Position numbers and translations under genes: made by a program. Source: Candidatus Coatesiibacteriota bacterium (lineage in GTDB: Bacteria > B130-G9). Taken from it: a stretch of 7,567 nt of DNA. Positions 6,834 through 7,567 of the stretch are shown here, one piece after another. The notes under the pieces were generated by a model, which was not told the origin of the DNA, made no database searches, and was given only the letters and a program-made list of their open reading frames with translations. Location: positions 1 through 7,567 of the forward strand of contig QMNL01000067.1 in assembly GCA_003647755.1 (NCBI GenBank), given 5' to 3'. How positions within the stretch are numbered: the stretch's first letter is position 1; every line of letters starts with the position of its first letter.

Positions 6834-7230
6834 TCGGTGCAGGCCTTATCCAGAAGCGGCTTCACGTCTTGACCTCAAGCGTGCTGGCAAGAGGCCGGGC
6901 GGGGCAGGAATCGGCGGTCTCTCTTTCATTGCTACAATCTCGTTGTTCTTGAAGACCTGGGCCAACATGGAAATTTGCATCTCGCCATGTATAGGAGTCT
7001 CAATTTCAGGTTCAACACAGCAGCAAGGGACGCGAAGAAACTGACCAACCCCGCGGGATTGTCACATCCGCTCTTAGTTTGCTCTCTTAAATAATGAGCT
7101 CGCACAAGCATCGATGTCAAATGCTCTGAAATGAAGGGCCTCGGGGCCTATTCGTTATGGGCATCCCCCCTTACGGAACAGCGCGGTCGGGCGCACCACA
7201 ATAATCAGATTGACGCAGCTGGTTCTAGCC
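6834..7230. other. Intergenic region upstream of plsY, no defensible gene
   Basis: The promoter of plsY should lie here, but I see no convincing -35/-10 pair. An interrupted palindrome CTTGA-CC-TCAAG (6868-6879) about 35 nt before the start could be an operator. Beside it, GCGGCTTCACGTC (6856-6868) matches 12 of 13 bases of the left arm of the repeat at 7243-7255. A second copy of the 13-mer ACCCCGCGGGATT is at 7048-7060. Open frames exist on both strands (plus 6873-7094, minus 6932-7120), but they lack ribosome sites and recognisable domains. Confidence 0.5.
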
Positions 7231-7404
7231 CTTTGGAGTGCGGCGGCTTGACGTCGCTTTTTCTCGTTGCTGCTCGACGCGACATCGATTCTATGTCAAT
7301 CAAGGCTGCAGCAATCGCCTTTCGGAAAGAGATGAAACTGTCTATTGGAGCGCGGTGTCAAGCCGCCGCAAATGAAAGCGGCGTCAAGCCGCCGCACTCC
7401 AAAG
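7231..7404. repeat. 174-bp REP/MITE-like element with 30-nt inverted repeats
   Basis: The left arm (7231-7260, beginning CTTTGGAGTGCGGCGGC) and right arm (7375-7404) are inverted copies matching at 29 of 30 bases; the only difference is T7254 opposite G7381. They are 114 nt apart. Each arm contains its own small hairpin, GCGGC-TTGAC-GTCGC on the left (7243-7257) and GCGGC-GTCAA-GCCGC on the right (7378-7392). The interior encodes no recognisable protein and no transposase. Paired, inverted, palindrome-bearing units are the layout of REP pairs (BIMEs) and of miniature non-autonomous transposons. I see no clear target-site duplication. A small hairpin CACCC-AAA-GGGTG follows at 7406-7418. Confidence 0.8.
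7345..7396 (+). repeat. Hybrid third copy and 26-nt tandem repeat inside the element
   Basis: Positions 7352-7370 and 7378-7396 match at 18 of 19 bases with a 26-nt period. The 7352-7370 copy forms the hairpin GCGGT-GTCAA-GCCGC, with a T-G closing pair. Just before it, TTGGAGCGCGGTG (7345-7357) matches the left arm (7233-7245) at 11 of 13 bases. This middle unit therefore combines the outer edge of the left arm with the core of the right arm. Confidence 0.7.
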
Positions 7405-7567
7405 TCACCCAAAGGGTGTAACTTACAGACCGATGTCTGCCGACCTCATAGCCTCTGCACAGCGGCACGCCGTGCTCATCGCACCATCTGCCTTGCCATC
7501 AGTCTGATTATTGGGGAGACTGAGATGCATCGCTACTTTTCTGCTCTCCTTCGCCCAGACAGGAGCA
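7405..7567. other. Right edge, no gene that can be supported
   Basis: After the repeat the sequence holds two weak possibilities. A minus-strand frame is open from the window edge to a TAA at 7423-7425 (ending EAMRSADIGL) and could be the last 48 codons of a gene lying to the right. A plus-strand ATG at 7525 has GGGGAG upstream but only 14 codons before the edge. Neither has a recognisable domain, and they overlap each other, so at most one can be real. Confidence 0.3.

Noticed and set aside
6873..7094. Plus-strand open frame containing an ATG at 6987
   Set aside because: Only 35 codons follow the ATG, there is no ribosome site, and I recognise no domain. It may be a relic but cannot be supported as a gene.
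7352..7396. Possible CRISPR repeat-spacer unit
   Set aside because: There are only two 19-base direct copies, with a 7-nt gap between them, and they are part of an inverted-repeat element. There are no regular spacers and no cas genes.
7131..7421. 96-codon plus-strand open frame ending in GVKPPHSKVTQRV
   Set aside because: It reads straight through the inverted-repeat element, and its recognisable pieces are translations of the repeat arms. There is no domain and no good ribosome site.
7423..7567. Minus-strand frame open from the window edge to a TAA
   Set aside because: 48 codons open by chance is unremarkable and no family is recognised. Sequence to the right is needed before calling a partial gene.

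Overview
The window holds six protein-coding genes, all on the minus strand, and reads as ordinary chromosomal DNA of a Gram-negative (two-membrane) bacterium. The evidence for an outer membrane is a TolC-type outer-membrane factor, a periplasmic adaptor and a Spy/CpxP-like exported protein. GC content is moderately high, and GTG, and perhaps TTG, serves as a start codon. Nothing fixes the phylum. A repeat near the right end resembles intergenic repeats I remember from the Planctomycetes-Verrucomicrobia group, so that group or a neighbouring candidate phylum is a guess only.

Positions 1-4922 (read right to left) form a compact four-gene operon for a MacAB-TolC-like tripartite export system. 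The order is outer-membrane lipoprotein channel (3255-4922), periplasmic adaptor (1888-3228), ABC ATPase (1202-1888) and ABC permease (1-1199, its last few codons outside the window). The gaps are 26 nt, a 1-nt stop/start overlap, and 2 nt, so the genes are very probably co-transcribed, and adaptor and ATPase translationally coupled. Together they would use cytoplasmic ATP hydrolysis to drive a substrate from the periplasm across the outer membrane. The substrate cannot be told from sequence.

Positions 4923-5211 are an AT-richer control region for the operon, with a tandem heptamer. They also hold the strong intrinsic terminator of the next gene upstream. Positions 5212-5760 encode a small exported helical protein with two LTxxQ-type motifs (Spy/CpxP/ZraP-like). 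Its leader carries a GCAA-tetraloop hairpin. Positions 5761-6236 are mostly non-coding, with several small hairpins and the terminator of plsY. plsY (6237-6833) encodes the membrane acyl-phosphate:glycerol-3-phosphate acyltransferase of phospholipid synthesis.

Positions 6834-7567 hold no gene I can defend. The notable structure there is a 174-bp element bounded by 30-nt inverted repeats (7231-7260 and 7375-7404, 29/30 identical) with a third, hybrid copy inside. Every base difference that affects folding leaves a G-U pair on the plus strand. This REP/MITE-like element is the most interesting item in the window. I found no CRISPR array, tRNA, rRNA, transposase gene or defence system, and nothing that amounts to a clearly new biological system.
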